Positions 1 through 6,029 of a DNA stretch of 7,720 nt are shown in pieces. Both the position numbers and the translations under genes were made by a program. The notes under the pieces were generated by a model that worked only from the letters and a program-made list of their open reading frames with translations, searched no databases and was not told the DNA's origin. The DNA comes from RGEC01 sp044371405 (lineage in GTDB: Bacteria > Bacteroidota > Bacteroidia > NS11-12g > UBA955), in NCBI GenBank assembly GCA_044371405.1, contig JBILTS010000106.1:1-7720 (forward strand), given 5' to 3'. Numbering within the stretch: position 1 is the first letter of the stretch; each line of letters starts with the position of its first letter.

Positions 1-631
<631 letters not shown>

Positions 632-655
632 AAAAGATGTTTGATTCCCGACTTT

Positions 656-670
656 CCCAAAGTATTTGGG
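656..670 (-). other. Small perfect hairpin just upstream of the 16S 5' end
   Basis: The sequence CCCAAA-tac-TTTGGG (read on the minus strand) makes a perfect 6-bp stem with a 3-nt loop, about 25 nt before the mature 16S start. It may be part of the leader structure used in 16S 5' processing; that role is inference. The sequence shows only the inverted repeat. Confidence 0.45.
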
Positions 671-692
671 CGACTCGCTATTCCTTACCAAT

Positions 693-704
693 CTTTCAAA
701 GAAC
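693..704 (-). promoter_or_regulatory. boxA-like antitermination motif in the rRNA leader
   Basis: On the minus strand the leader reads GTTCTTTGAAAG, close to the bacterial boxA core (TGCTCTTTA) that the NusB-NusE complex binds to make rRNA transcription resistant to termination. It lies about 60 nt before the 16S 5' end and directly after a stable hairpin, the order expected of a boxB-boxA leader. GTTCTTTGA-type sequences are common ahead of 16S in Bacteroidota. The assignment rests on motif similarity and position only. Confidence 0.55.
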
Positions 705-707
705 TTT

Positions 708-734
708 ATAAATACAACCCGAAGGTCAATTTAT
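708..734 (-). promoter_or_regulatory. rRNA leader hairpin with a cUUCGg tetraloop
   Basis: Read as RNA on the minus strand, AUAAAU pairs with AUUUAU and UGACC pairs with GGUUG (two wobble pairs). One U is bulged, and the loop is UUCG closed by C-G, an unusually stable tetraloop class. The hairpin sits between the proximal promoter and the boxA-like motif, so it occupies the place of a boxB element. The pairing is seen in the sequence; the antitermination role is inferred. Confidence 0.55.
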
Positions 735-762
735 TTCTGTTTTGTTTTCCCGAACGGGGCTG

Positions 763-792
763 CAAAAGTACAACAAATATTTTAAAAGTCAA
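763..792 (-). promoter_or_regulatory. rRNA promoter P2 (proximal), Bacteroidota consensus
   Basis: The minus strand carries TTG at 792-790, a 19-nt spacer, and TACTTTTG at 770-763. This matches the Bacteroidota primary sigma consensus TTG-N19-TANNTTTG exactly. Transcription should start a few bases further on, near 756-760, giving a leader of about 125 nt before 16S. The region after the -7 box (GCAGCCCCGTTCGGGAA) closely resembles that of the distal promoter. Confidence 0.85.
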
Positions 793-857
793 GTGAAAAT
801 TAAAATATTTTTTGAACGGCTTTCGCTTTTTGTAGCTGTTTGTTCCAGAACGGGGTG

Positions 858-887
858 CAAAGGTAAGACTATTTTTCGAAAAATCAA
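858..887 (-). promoter_or_regulatory. rRNA promoter P1 (distal), Bacteroidota consensus
   Basis: The minus strand has TTG at 887-885, a 19-nt spacer, and TACCTTTG at 865-858, again a full match to the Bacteroidota -33/-7 consensus. It lies 95 bp upstream of P2 and about 63 bp after the queA stop. The downstream GCACCCCGTTCTGGAA is a near copy of the sequence after P2. Tandem promoters are usual for highly expressed rRNA operons. Confidence 0.85.
871..884. repeat. 14-bp perfect palindrome inside the P1 spacer
   Basis: ATTTTTCGAAAAAT is its own reverse complement and fills most of the 19-nt spacer of promoter P1, next to the -33 box. It could be an operator for a dimeric regulator, or simply an AT-rich spacer. 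The proximal promoter P2 has no such palindrome at the same place. Confidence 0.5.
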
Positions 888-950
888 CCCCCTGCAAATC
901 TTTTTTCCTATTTTCTTCTGAATATTCTGATAAATCACCTCAAATTATGC

Positions 951-2150
951 CTACAGCTGTCTATTATGACCATTTCTGAATAGCAAAGAAGAATCACCAT
1001 AACTCAAAAATCGATAATCACTTTCCAAAGCATGTCCGTAAATCTTCTGCCAATCTTCTCCCACAAATGCAGAAACAAGTGCCATCAAAGTAGAACCTGG
1101 CTGATGGAAGTTTGTAATAAGTGCATCACAAATCTTAAAATCAAAACCGGGAAGAATGAATATAGCGGTGTTTCCACTCAGCTCCCCCCCTAACTGAACT
1201 ACATAACTTGATAACGCATCCAGCGAATCATTTAAGTTAACATTTTTATATTGCGGATCAAATCCCGCATCATGAGGGATATCCTCCGGATTCTGAACAC
1301 CTTGCATTATGCGTGCTCCTAAGTAATGTAAACTCTCAAGTACCCTCATACTGGTGGTTCCGGAAGCTATAACTTTTGAACCTGATCGTAAATGTGAAAC
1401 AATATCCGCCAACAGTTCGGAATTTATATGAAACTGCTCTTTGTGCATCTCATGTTCTGAGGCAAATTCAGTTTTTACCGGCTTAAATGTGCCGGCTCCG
1501 ACATGCAGCGTTAGATAATTACGCTTAATACCTGCCTCATCCAGATTTTGAAGAACTCTTTCCGTAAAATGCAGGGAGGCAGTGGGTGCGGCAACAGCTC
1601 CGGCTACTTCTGCAAATACCGTTTGATATCGCTCTTTATCCTCATGAGTCATTTCACGCTTTATATATGGTGGCAGCGGCACCTTACCGAAAATTTCTAG
1701 TGCTTCGGGAATTGAATAAGGTTGTGACACCTGCAAGCGAATTACATTTAGATTTCTGTTTTGCCAGTTTGCCGTTAAAGTAATCTCATTATCGTCTCCA
1801 CCGGTTAAAGAAAGAGTTTGACCCTCCTTAAACTTCCGCCGGTTCCCTACCATCACCTCCCAAACAGACCAGTCGGGCGAAAGTGGTGTAAGCAAAAATA
1901 GTTCTACATTTGATCCCTCCTCCTTGGGAAAAATGAGCCTTGCAGGTATGACCTTGGTGTTGTTACCTATCAATAAGCTGCCGGTGGGTAATAATGTTGA
2001 AATATCATAAAAATGATAATCCTGAATAAGGCCATCATGGTAATGTAACAGTTTTGCGTGATCTCTCTCTGCGAGTGGGAAACCAGCAATTCGGTTTTCG
2101 GGCAGCAAGTACTGCAAATTTTGAAAAGCAAACTGAGGTATATTTGTCAT
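951..2150 (-). CDS. queA: S-adenosylmethionine:tRNA ribosyltransferase-isomerase (QueA)
   Basis: QueA transfers and isomerises the ribosyl moiety of S-adenosylmethionine onto 7-aminomethyl-7-deazaguanine at tRNA position 34, giving epoxyqueuosine; it acts in the cytoplasm. The 399-residue protein shows family hallmarks: GNNTKVIPARL (62-72), GKVPLPPYI (155-163), GAVAAPTASLHF (184-195), LHVGAGTFKPV (215-225), MHKE (235-238), SGTTSMR (263-269), ALITNFHQPGSTLM (343-356) and YRFLSYGD (379-386). It is about 40 residues longer than E. coli QueA (356). Most of the excess lies between SGTTSMR and LPGF (about 282-327). The ATG overlaps the rdgB stop in an ATGA junction, which supports this start and suggests translational coupling. 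The stop TAG is 63 bp before the rRNA P1 -33 box. A run of seven G near codons 321-323 does not break the frame, because the later motifs remain in phase. Confidence 0.96.
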   Translation of the reverse strand: MTNIPQFAFQNLQYLLPENRIAGFPLAERDHAKLLHYHDGLIQDYHFYDISTLLPTGSLLIGNNTKVIPARLIFPKEEGSNVELFLLTPLSPDWSVWEVMVGNRRKFKEGQTLSLTGGDDNEITLTANWQNRNLNVIRLQVSQPYSIPEALEIFGKVPLPPYIKREMTHEDKERYQTVFAEVAGAVAAPTASLHFTERVLQNLDEAGIKRNYLTLHVGAGTFKPVKTEFASEHEMHKEQFHINSELLADIVSHLRSGSKVIASGTTSMRVLESLHYLGARIMQGVQNPEDIPHDAGFDPQYKNVNLNDSLDALSSYVVQLGGELSGNTAIFILPGFDFKICDALITNFHQPGSTLMALVSAFVGEDWQKIYGHALESDYRFLSYGDSSLLFRNGHNRQL

Positions 2151-2734
2151 ACACTCAAAACACCAGAGCTTATCAGTTTGTTTAGCGCCATTAGCCGATG
2201 ACTTATGGTATTTTTCAATTCTGAGCCCATTTCTGCAAAAGTCACGTTGTAGCCATCTGGTACAAAAACCGGGTCATAACCAAAACCAGCTGAACCTTCT
2301 GGCTCTCGAATAATTATTCCATTAACAGTTCCTTCAAAAAACTGTGGTTCAGTGCGTAAACCATATAAACAAAGACACGCTGTGAAATTAGCTCGACGGT
2401 CATCATGATCCTGCATTTCGGCTAAAAGCTTTAACATGTTATCGCGGTCAGATGCGCCTTCACCGGCGTATCGGGCACTTTTCACCCCGGGTTGTCCTTT
2501 CAGGGCAATAACACTAAGGCCTGAATCATCTGCTAAAACGGGCAGAACCGTGTATTCAGCTACCGCCCGACACTTTATCAGTGCATTTTCGGCAAATGTC
2601 AGCCCCGTCTCTTCCGGATTGACATGGCAATCTATATCATTAAGAGACAGAATATGAACATGTGCACCCAATATTTTGCGCACTTCTTCCAGTTTATGTG
2701 TATTGTTGGATGCAAAAACCCAGGATGGCTTCAT
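2147..2734 (-). CDS. rdgB: Non-canonical purine NTP pyrophosphatase (RdgB/HAM1 family)
   Basis: This cytoplasmic enzyme hydrolyses dITP, ITP and XTP to the monophosphate and pyrophosphate, keeping deaminated purines out of DNA and RNA. The protein has 195 residues, the normal family length. Visible family motifs are ASNNTHKLEE (8-17, substrate-binding loop), ADDSGL (68-73) with the acidic pair D69-D70, PGVKSARYAGE (82-92), GFGYDPVF (150-157), TFAEM (165-169) and SHR (178-180). The start codon overlaps the scoA stop by 4 bp (ATGA), and its own stop overlaps the queA start in the same way, so all three genes are almost certainly on one transcript. No Shine-Dalgarno sequence precedes it, so reinitiation or coupling is likely (inference). 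Confidence 0.96.
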   Translation of the reverse strand: MKPSWVFASNNTHKLEEVRKILGAHVHILSLNDIDCHVNPEETGLTFAENALIKCRAVAEYTVLPVLADDSGLSVIALKGQPGVKSARYAGEGASDRDNMLKLLAEMQDHDDRRANFTACLCLYGLRTEPQFFEGTVNGIIIREPEGSAGFGYDPVFVPDGYNVTFAEMGSELKNTISHRLMALNKLISSGVLSV

Positions 2735-3429
2735 TTACGGGGTCTGGTTGTTCTTTGCTCGATCCGTTTTTCGTAATTCGATCCTTGAAAAATTCTGTGC
2801 ACAAAGATTCCCGGGGTGTGTATCTGGTTCGGATCCAATTCGCCTGCAGGCACTAATTCTTCAACTTCCGCTATGGTTATTTTACCTGCTGATGCCATCA
2901 TCGGGTTAAAGTTTCTGGCCGTTTCTTTGTATATGAGATTTCCATGTGTATCTCCTTTCCATGCCTTTACTATGGAAAATTTGGCATCGAATGCCAGTTC
3001 CATCAAATAGGTTTTCCCATTAAACACACGCACTTCCTTGCCTTCAGCAACTTCAGTCCCTACCCCGGCCGGTGTAAAAAATGCAGGTATACCTGCACCG
3101 GCTGCCCTGCAACGCTCTGCCAGCGTTCCCTGAGGAATAAGTTCCACTTCCAGTTCACCGGTTAATAATTGCCTTTCAAATTCTGCATTTTCACCAACAT
3201 AGGAGCTAATCATTTTTTTTACCTGCCTGTTGTTAAGCAGCAGTCCAATACCGAAATCATCTACCCCGGCATTATTGGAGATACAGGTTAATTCTATTAC
3301 ACCTTTTGATACAAGTGCTGAAATGCAATTTTCGGGAATTCCGCAAAGGCCAAATCCTCCCAACATCAATACATCGCCGTCGCCAATGTCGTATATGGCG
3401 TCTTTTGCGTTTGAAAATACTTTATTCAT
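2731..3429 (-). CDS. scoA: 3-oxoacid/acetoacetyl-CoA transferase, subunit A
   Basis: Subunit A of a family I CoA transferase, which moves CoA from succinyl-CoA to 3-oxoacids such as acetoacetate in ketone body and short-chain acid use. The 232-residue length fits the family. It shows the subunit A signature GGFGLCGIPENC (24-35), SNNAG (51-55), YVGEN (77-81), the long LAERCRAAGAGIPAFFTPAGVGT region (103-125; two halves of the CoA-transferase core) and FNPMMASAGK (174-183). The catalytic glutamate lies in subunit B, and no scoB is present in the window: the next gene downstream is rdgB, overlapping by 4 bp. The start ATG is one base after the clpS stop. Substrate specificity cannot be read from the sequence; an acetate or butyrate CoA transferase alpha subunit is the alternative. 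Confidence 0.92.
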   Translation of the reverse strand: MNKVFSNAKDAIYDIGDGDVLMLGGFGLCGIPENCISALVSKGVIELTCISNNAGVDDFGIGLLLNNRQVKKMISSYVGENAEFERQLLTGELEVELIPQGTLAERCRAAGAGIPAFFTPAGVGTEVAEGKEVRVFNGKTYLMELAFDAKFSIVKAWKGDTHGNLIYKETARNFNPMMASAGKITIAEVEELVPAGELDPNQIHTPGIFVHRIFQGSNYEKRIEQRTTRPRK

Positions 3430-3430
3430 C

Positions 3431-3718
3431 TTATTGTTCCAGTTTAGCGGCCAGTCCCTGATCGCAGAGGGCAGAACAAACAGGAATTAAATCTTCCAGA
3501 TTGCCATGTTTCACAGGATACTTCCCTTTATGGTGAACAAACCAGGCACACTGCTCTGCCTGAATTTCATTATGTCCGCAATATTGCACCAGACATTCAA
3601 TTACCCAGTCAAACGTATTAACATCGTCATTGTAAAGCACAACTGCCCAGGATTTGTCTGCAGAGACCTTCTGATTGATTTCAGGCAGTTCTAATGGATT
3701 TCCAGCCCTAATTGCCAT
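3431..3718 (-). CDS. clpS: ATP-dependent Clp protease adaptor ClpS
   Basis: ClpS is the N-recognin that delivers proteins with bulky hydrophobic N-termini to the ClpA/ClpC-ClpP protease. The 95-residue protein has a short variable tail (about 1-21) and then the ClpS core: WAVVLYNDDVNTFDWVI (24-40), a QAE helix (53-55), VHHKGK (61-66) and a C-terminal GLAAKLE. N30, D31, D32 and H62 align with the E. coli residues that bind the substrate alpha-amino group (N34, D35, D36, H66). The position of the E. coli gatekeeper M40 is F36 here, as far as an ungapped reading shows. The gene starts 4 bp after the plsY stop and has a clear AGGAG ribosome binding site. Its stop is one base from the scoA start. 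The partner ClpA/ClpC gene is not in the window. Confidence 0.92.
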   Translation of the reverse strand: MAIRAGNPLELPEINQKVSADKSWAVVLYNDDVNTFDWVIECLVQYCGHNEIQAEQCAWFVHHKGKYPVKHGNLEDLIPVCSALCDQGLAAKLEQ

Positions 3719-3722
3719 GGTT

Positions 3723-4373
3723 TTACTCCTGATTACGGCGCCTCAATATCTGTGCCTTACTTTCACTGCCAGTCAGAAGGCGGTGTATGTTTTTTCGATG
3801 CGTCAGTATAACGAGAATGGCGGCTCCGATTCCAAAGGCAATAAACAGGGGCTCATGTCTTTTAAATATCCAAACCAGAGAAACAGGAAACATCACTGCC
3901 GCAGAAATACTACTAAGACTGACAAATCTGGTTAAAAGAAGCATACAAACAAACATGATCAGACAAATGGCCGCTGTGAGCCAGTGGATTGCGATGAGCA
4001 TACCAAAAAGTGTAGCAATCCCTTTACCGCCCTTGAAGCCGGCAAACAAAGGGAATAAATGACCTAGTACTGCACTCAAACCAAAAAGCAACTGCACGTT
4101 CACAAACCATGTTTTGTTGAGCACAGGATTAATCTCAGGCAGAAAGTTCACCAGGCAAGCTGCGGTAAATCCTTTAACTACATCCATGACTAAAACACCA
4201 GCACCTGCTTTTTTGCCTAAAATTCTGAATGTATTCGTTGCACCGGCATTGCCACTGCCATGATCACGCACATCAATTCCGAAAAATGCTTCACCCACCC
4301 AAACCGCACTGGGTATGGATCCAAGTAAATAGGCCATTACAGCCAAAGAGAGTATTTGAAGTTCGATTGCCAT
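3723..4373 (-). CDS. plsY: Acyl-phosphate:glycerol-3-phosphate acyltransferase PlsY
   Basis: PlsY is an inner-membrane enzyme that uses acyl-phosphate (made by PlsX) to acylate glycerol-3-phosphate, the first committed step of phospholipid synthesis. From the ATG at 4373 the protein has 216 residues, the normal length. It contains the three conserved PlsY loops: LLGSIPSAVWVG (16-27) with HGSGNAGATNTFR (38-50), GHLFPLFAGFKGGKGIAT (104-121), and THRKNIHRLLTGSE (191-204). Between them are several hydrophobic helices (about 4-22, 56-78, 92-112, 119-148, 155-171, 176-192). The open frame extends 7 codons further up to a TTG at 4394, but alignment of the N-terminal helix and the ATG favour the shorter form. 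The stop is 4 bp before clpS. Upstream are 72 bp to the small membrane ORF. Confidence 0.95.
   Translation of the reverse strand: MAIELQILSLAVMAYLLGSIPSAVWVGEAFFGIDVRDHGSGNAGATNTFRILGKKAGAGVLVMDVVKGFTAACLVNFLPEINPVLNKTWFVNVQLLFGLSAVLGHLFPLFAGFKGGKGIATLFGMLIAIHWLTAAICLIMFVCMLLLTRFVSLSSISAAVMFPVSLVWIFKRHEPLFIAFGIGAAILVILTHRKNIHRLLTGSESKAQILRRRNQE
3726..3730 (-). promoter_or_regulatory. Shine-Dalgarno site for clpS
   Basis: The minus strand reads AGGAG, then 7 nt, then the clpS ATG. It overlaps the last plsY codon. It is the only convincing Shine-Dalgarno sequence among the starts in this window, and it fixes the clpS start at 3718. Confidence 0.7.
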
Positions 4374-4391
4374 TTCAACCAAGAAACTCTG

Positions 4392-4408
4392 CAAAAATAT
4401 GCATATTT
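4392..4408 (-). promoter_or_regulatory. Possible plsY promoter -7 box overlapping a 14-bp palindrome
   Basis: On the minus strand TATTTTTG at 4399-4392 fits the Bacteroidota -7 consensus, but I find no TTG at the proper 19-nt distance. It partly overlaps AAATATGCATATTT (4395-4408), a perfect 14-bp palindrome that could be an operator. Both are AT-rich and may be chance; a promoter here would separate the plsY-to-queA operon from eno. Confidence 0.25.
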
Positions 4409-4445
4409 AAACAAAAGAGTGGAATTGAATCGTTACAAACCCATA

Positions 4446-4661
4446 TTACAAGTTCTTTAGTTGCCTTAAAAGGTTAAGTGCATTGATAATCAAATGAAAA
4501 ATGAAAACAAAAAGAATGGTTTCCGTTAGCCAGAATTCCATGGTCAAATCGTTTTTTGCACATATGAAACCCCAAAAAGAAATACCTGAACAAACAAATA
4601 GATAGGTAGAATACCTAAAAAGTATGGTTTTGACCTTCTGATTCTGCGTGTGCTCCATCAT
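4446..4661 (-). CDS. Small hypothetical membrane protein, two predicted helices
   Basis: I do not recognise this 71-residue protein. It has a basic N-terminus (K9, K11, R16), a first hydrophobic segment at about 17-35, a short polar loop (KNDLT), a second hydrophobic segment at about 44-65, and a basic end (R66, K69). This suggests a helical hairpin with both ends in the cytoplasm. Two ATG codons stand in a row at the start, and no Shine-Dalgarno is visible. It fills the space between eno and plsY on the same strand, with 72 bp free on each side. It lacks the coiled coil of FtsB/DivIC-type proteins, so that alternative was set aside. Real coding status is likely but not proven: its hydrophobic pattern and sensible codon use are the only support. 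Confidence 0.5.
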   Translation of the reverse strand: MMEHTQNQKVKTILFRYSTYLFVCSGISFWGFICAKNDLTMEFWLTETILFVFIFHLIINALNLLRQLKNL

Positions 4662-4680
4662 AATTATGGATTACAAAGAA

Positions 4681-4713
4681 CACCCATTAGATAGCATTTG
4701 CGTATGCCGGGTG
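4681..4713 (-). terminator. Nested inverted repeat downstream of eno, weak terminator or attenuator candidate
   Basis: On the minus strand CACCC pairs with GGGTG, and within that loop GCAT pairs with ATGC. It starts 20 bp after the eno stop. There is no T-run after the stem, so it is not a standard intrinsic terminator; it could protect the eno message 3' end or be chance. Confidence 0.25.
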
Positions 4714-4733
4714 ATGAGAATCAGAAGCTCTCG

Positions 4734-6017
4734 TCAAAAAGGGAAAATATTTCCGCCATATCGGGCAGCGGAACCCAGCTCTTCTTCTATCCGAAGCAAC
4801 TGATTATATTTTGCCATCCTGTCGCTGCGGCTGGCACTTCCTGTTTTTATCTGACCACTGTTCATGGCTACAGCTAGATCCGCAATGGTAGCATCCTCTG
4901 TCTCACCACTGCGGTGACTCATCACATTTGTGTACTTGTTTCGCGTGGCCAGTTGGATGGCATCGAGGGTTTCACTTATACTGCCTATCTGATTTACTTT
5001 AATCAATATAGAATTGGCAATATGCTGATCGATGCCCTTTTGAAGGCGGTTTACATTCGTCACAAATAAATCATCTCCCACCAACTGAATTTTTGAACCC
5101 AATTTTTCTGTCAACTTTTTCCAGCCGTTCCAGTCATCTTCGGCGCAGCCATCCTCAATGCTGATAATCGGATATTTTGCGCACCAGCCGGCCCAGTAAT
5201 CTACCATTTCCTCGCTGCTAAACTTGCGGCCATCCGATTTCTTAAAGACATACAACTTTTGCTCTTCGCTGTAAAGCTCACTGGTAGCGGCATCCATCGC
5301 AATATACATATCCAGTCCGGGCTTGAAGCCGGCTTTTTCAATGGCTGTCAGCACAGTTTCAATTGCTTCTTCATTGCTTTGTATGTTAGGAGCAAAGCCA
5401 CCTTCGTCTCCCACATTGGTGCTATATCCCTTTTCTTTGAGTACGGATTTCAGATGGTGAAAAACTTCAACACCCATGCGAAGTGCGTGAGAGAAGTTAT
5501 CCGCTTTCACCGGCATAATCATAAATTCCTGAAAATCTATTTTGTTGTCGGCATGTGCTCCGCCGTTCAAGATATTCATCATGGGCACCGGCAAAATATT
5601 TGCATTGGCACCGCCCACATACCTGTACAAGGGCACACCCAGCTCATCGGCCGCGGCATGGGCTGTTGCCATGGATACTGCAAGAATTGCATTGGCTCCC
5701 AGTTTGGATTTATTGGGTGTACCGTCCAGCGCTATCATTGCCTGATCAATTTCATTCTGGGCAGTTACTTCCATGCCTTCAATGGCATCTGCAATGATGT
5801 TATTTACATTATCAACCGCCTTAAGGACTCCTTTACCCAAATAAATCCCCTTATCATTGTCTCTTAACTCTGCGGCTTCATGTATACCTGTGCTGGCGCC
5901 ACTTGGAACTGCAGCTCTGCCGAATCCGCCATCTTCGGTAAATACTTCTGCTTCTACTGTAGGATTGCCCCGGGAATCCATAATTTGACGGGCGTGTACA
6001 TGTGCGATAGCGCTCAT
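4734..6017 (-). CDS. eno: Enolase (phosphopyruvate hydratase)
   Basis: Enolase interconverts 2-phosphoglycerate and phosphoenolpyruvate in glycolysis and gluconeogenesis; it needs magnesium and is cytoplasmic. The 427-residue protein is full length. The N-terminal domain has DSRGNPTVE (14-22) and the mobile loop SGASTG (39-44). The barrel domain carries the acid residue E205 in GDEGG, the metal ligands D242 (MDAA), E288 (IEDG) and D315 (GDD), the base K340 (IKVNQIG), and SHRSGETED (367-375) with H368. KTGSASRSDRMAKYNQLLRIEEE follows at 391-413. All catalytic positions are present. The gene starts 12 bp after the carA stop without a clear Shine-Dalgarno, so it is probably co-transcribed with carA. 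A long open frame on the opposite strand (5259-5867) is a shadow. Confidence 0.98.
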   Translation of the reverse strand: MSAIAHVHARQIMDSRGNPTVEAEVFTEDGGFGRAAVPSGASTGIHEAAELRDNDKGIYLGKGVLKAVDNVNNIIADAIEGMEVTAQNEIDQAMIALDGTPNKSKLGANAILAVSMATAHAAADELGVPLYRYVGGANANILPVPMMNILNGGAHADNKIDFQEFMIMPVKADNFSHALRMGVEVFHHLKSVLKEKGYSTNVGDEGGFAPNIQSNEEAIETVLTAIEKAGFKPGLDMYIAMDAATSELYSEEQKLYVFKKSDGRKFSSEEMVDYWAGWCAKYPIISIEDGCAEDDWNGWKKLTEKLGSKIQLVGDDLFVTNVNRLQKGIDQHIANSILIKVNQIGSISETLDAIQLATRNKYTNVMSHRSGETEDATIADLAVAMNSGQIKTGSASRSDRMAKYNQLLRIEEELGSAARYGGNIFPF

Positions 6018-6029
6018 TATTCTACTAGG

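Noticed and set aside
706..897. 63-codon minus-strand open frame in the rRNA promoter region
   Set aside because: It runs through both rRNA promoters and the leader hairpin; its sequence is explained by these elements, and its repeated PRSG motif comes from the duplicated promoter segment.
1184..1190. Run of seven C (G on the coding strand) in queA as a possible frameshift
   Set aside because: All QueA motifs before and after it are in one frame, so there is no sign of disruption.
3212..3219. Run of eight T (A on the coding strand) in scoA as a programmed slippage site
   Set aside because: The frame is intact on both sides and no downstream structure or alternative product was apparent.
4374..4394. 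Longer plsY starting at TTG 4394
   Set aside because: The TTG would add seven residues not needed by the family, and an ATG at 4373 gives the normal N-terminal helix.
5259..5867. 202-codon open frame on the plus strand opposite eno
   Set aside because: It lies wholly antisense to a clearly identified enolase, has no recognisable domains and shows a composition typical of a shadow frame.
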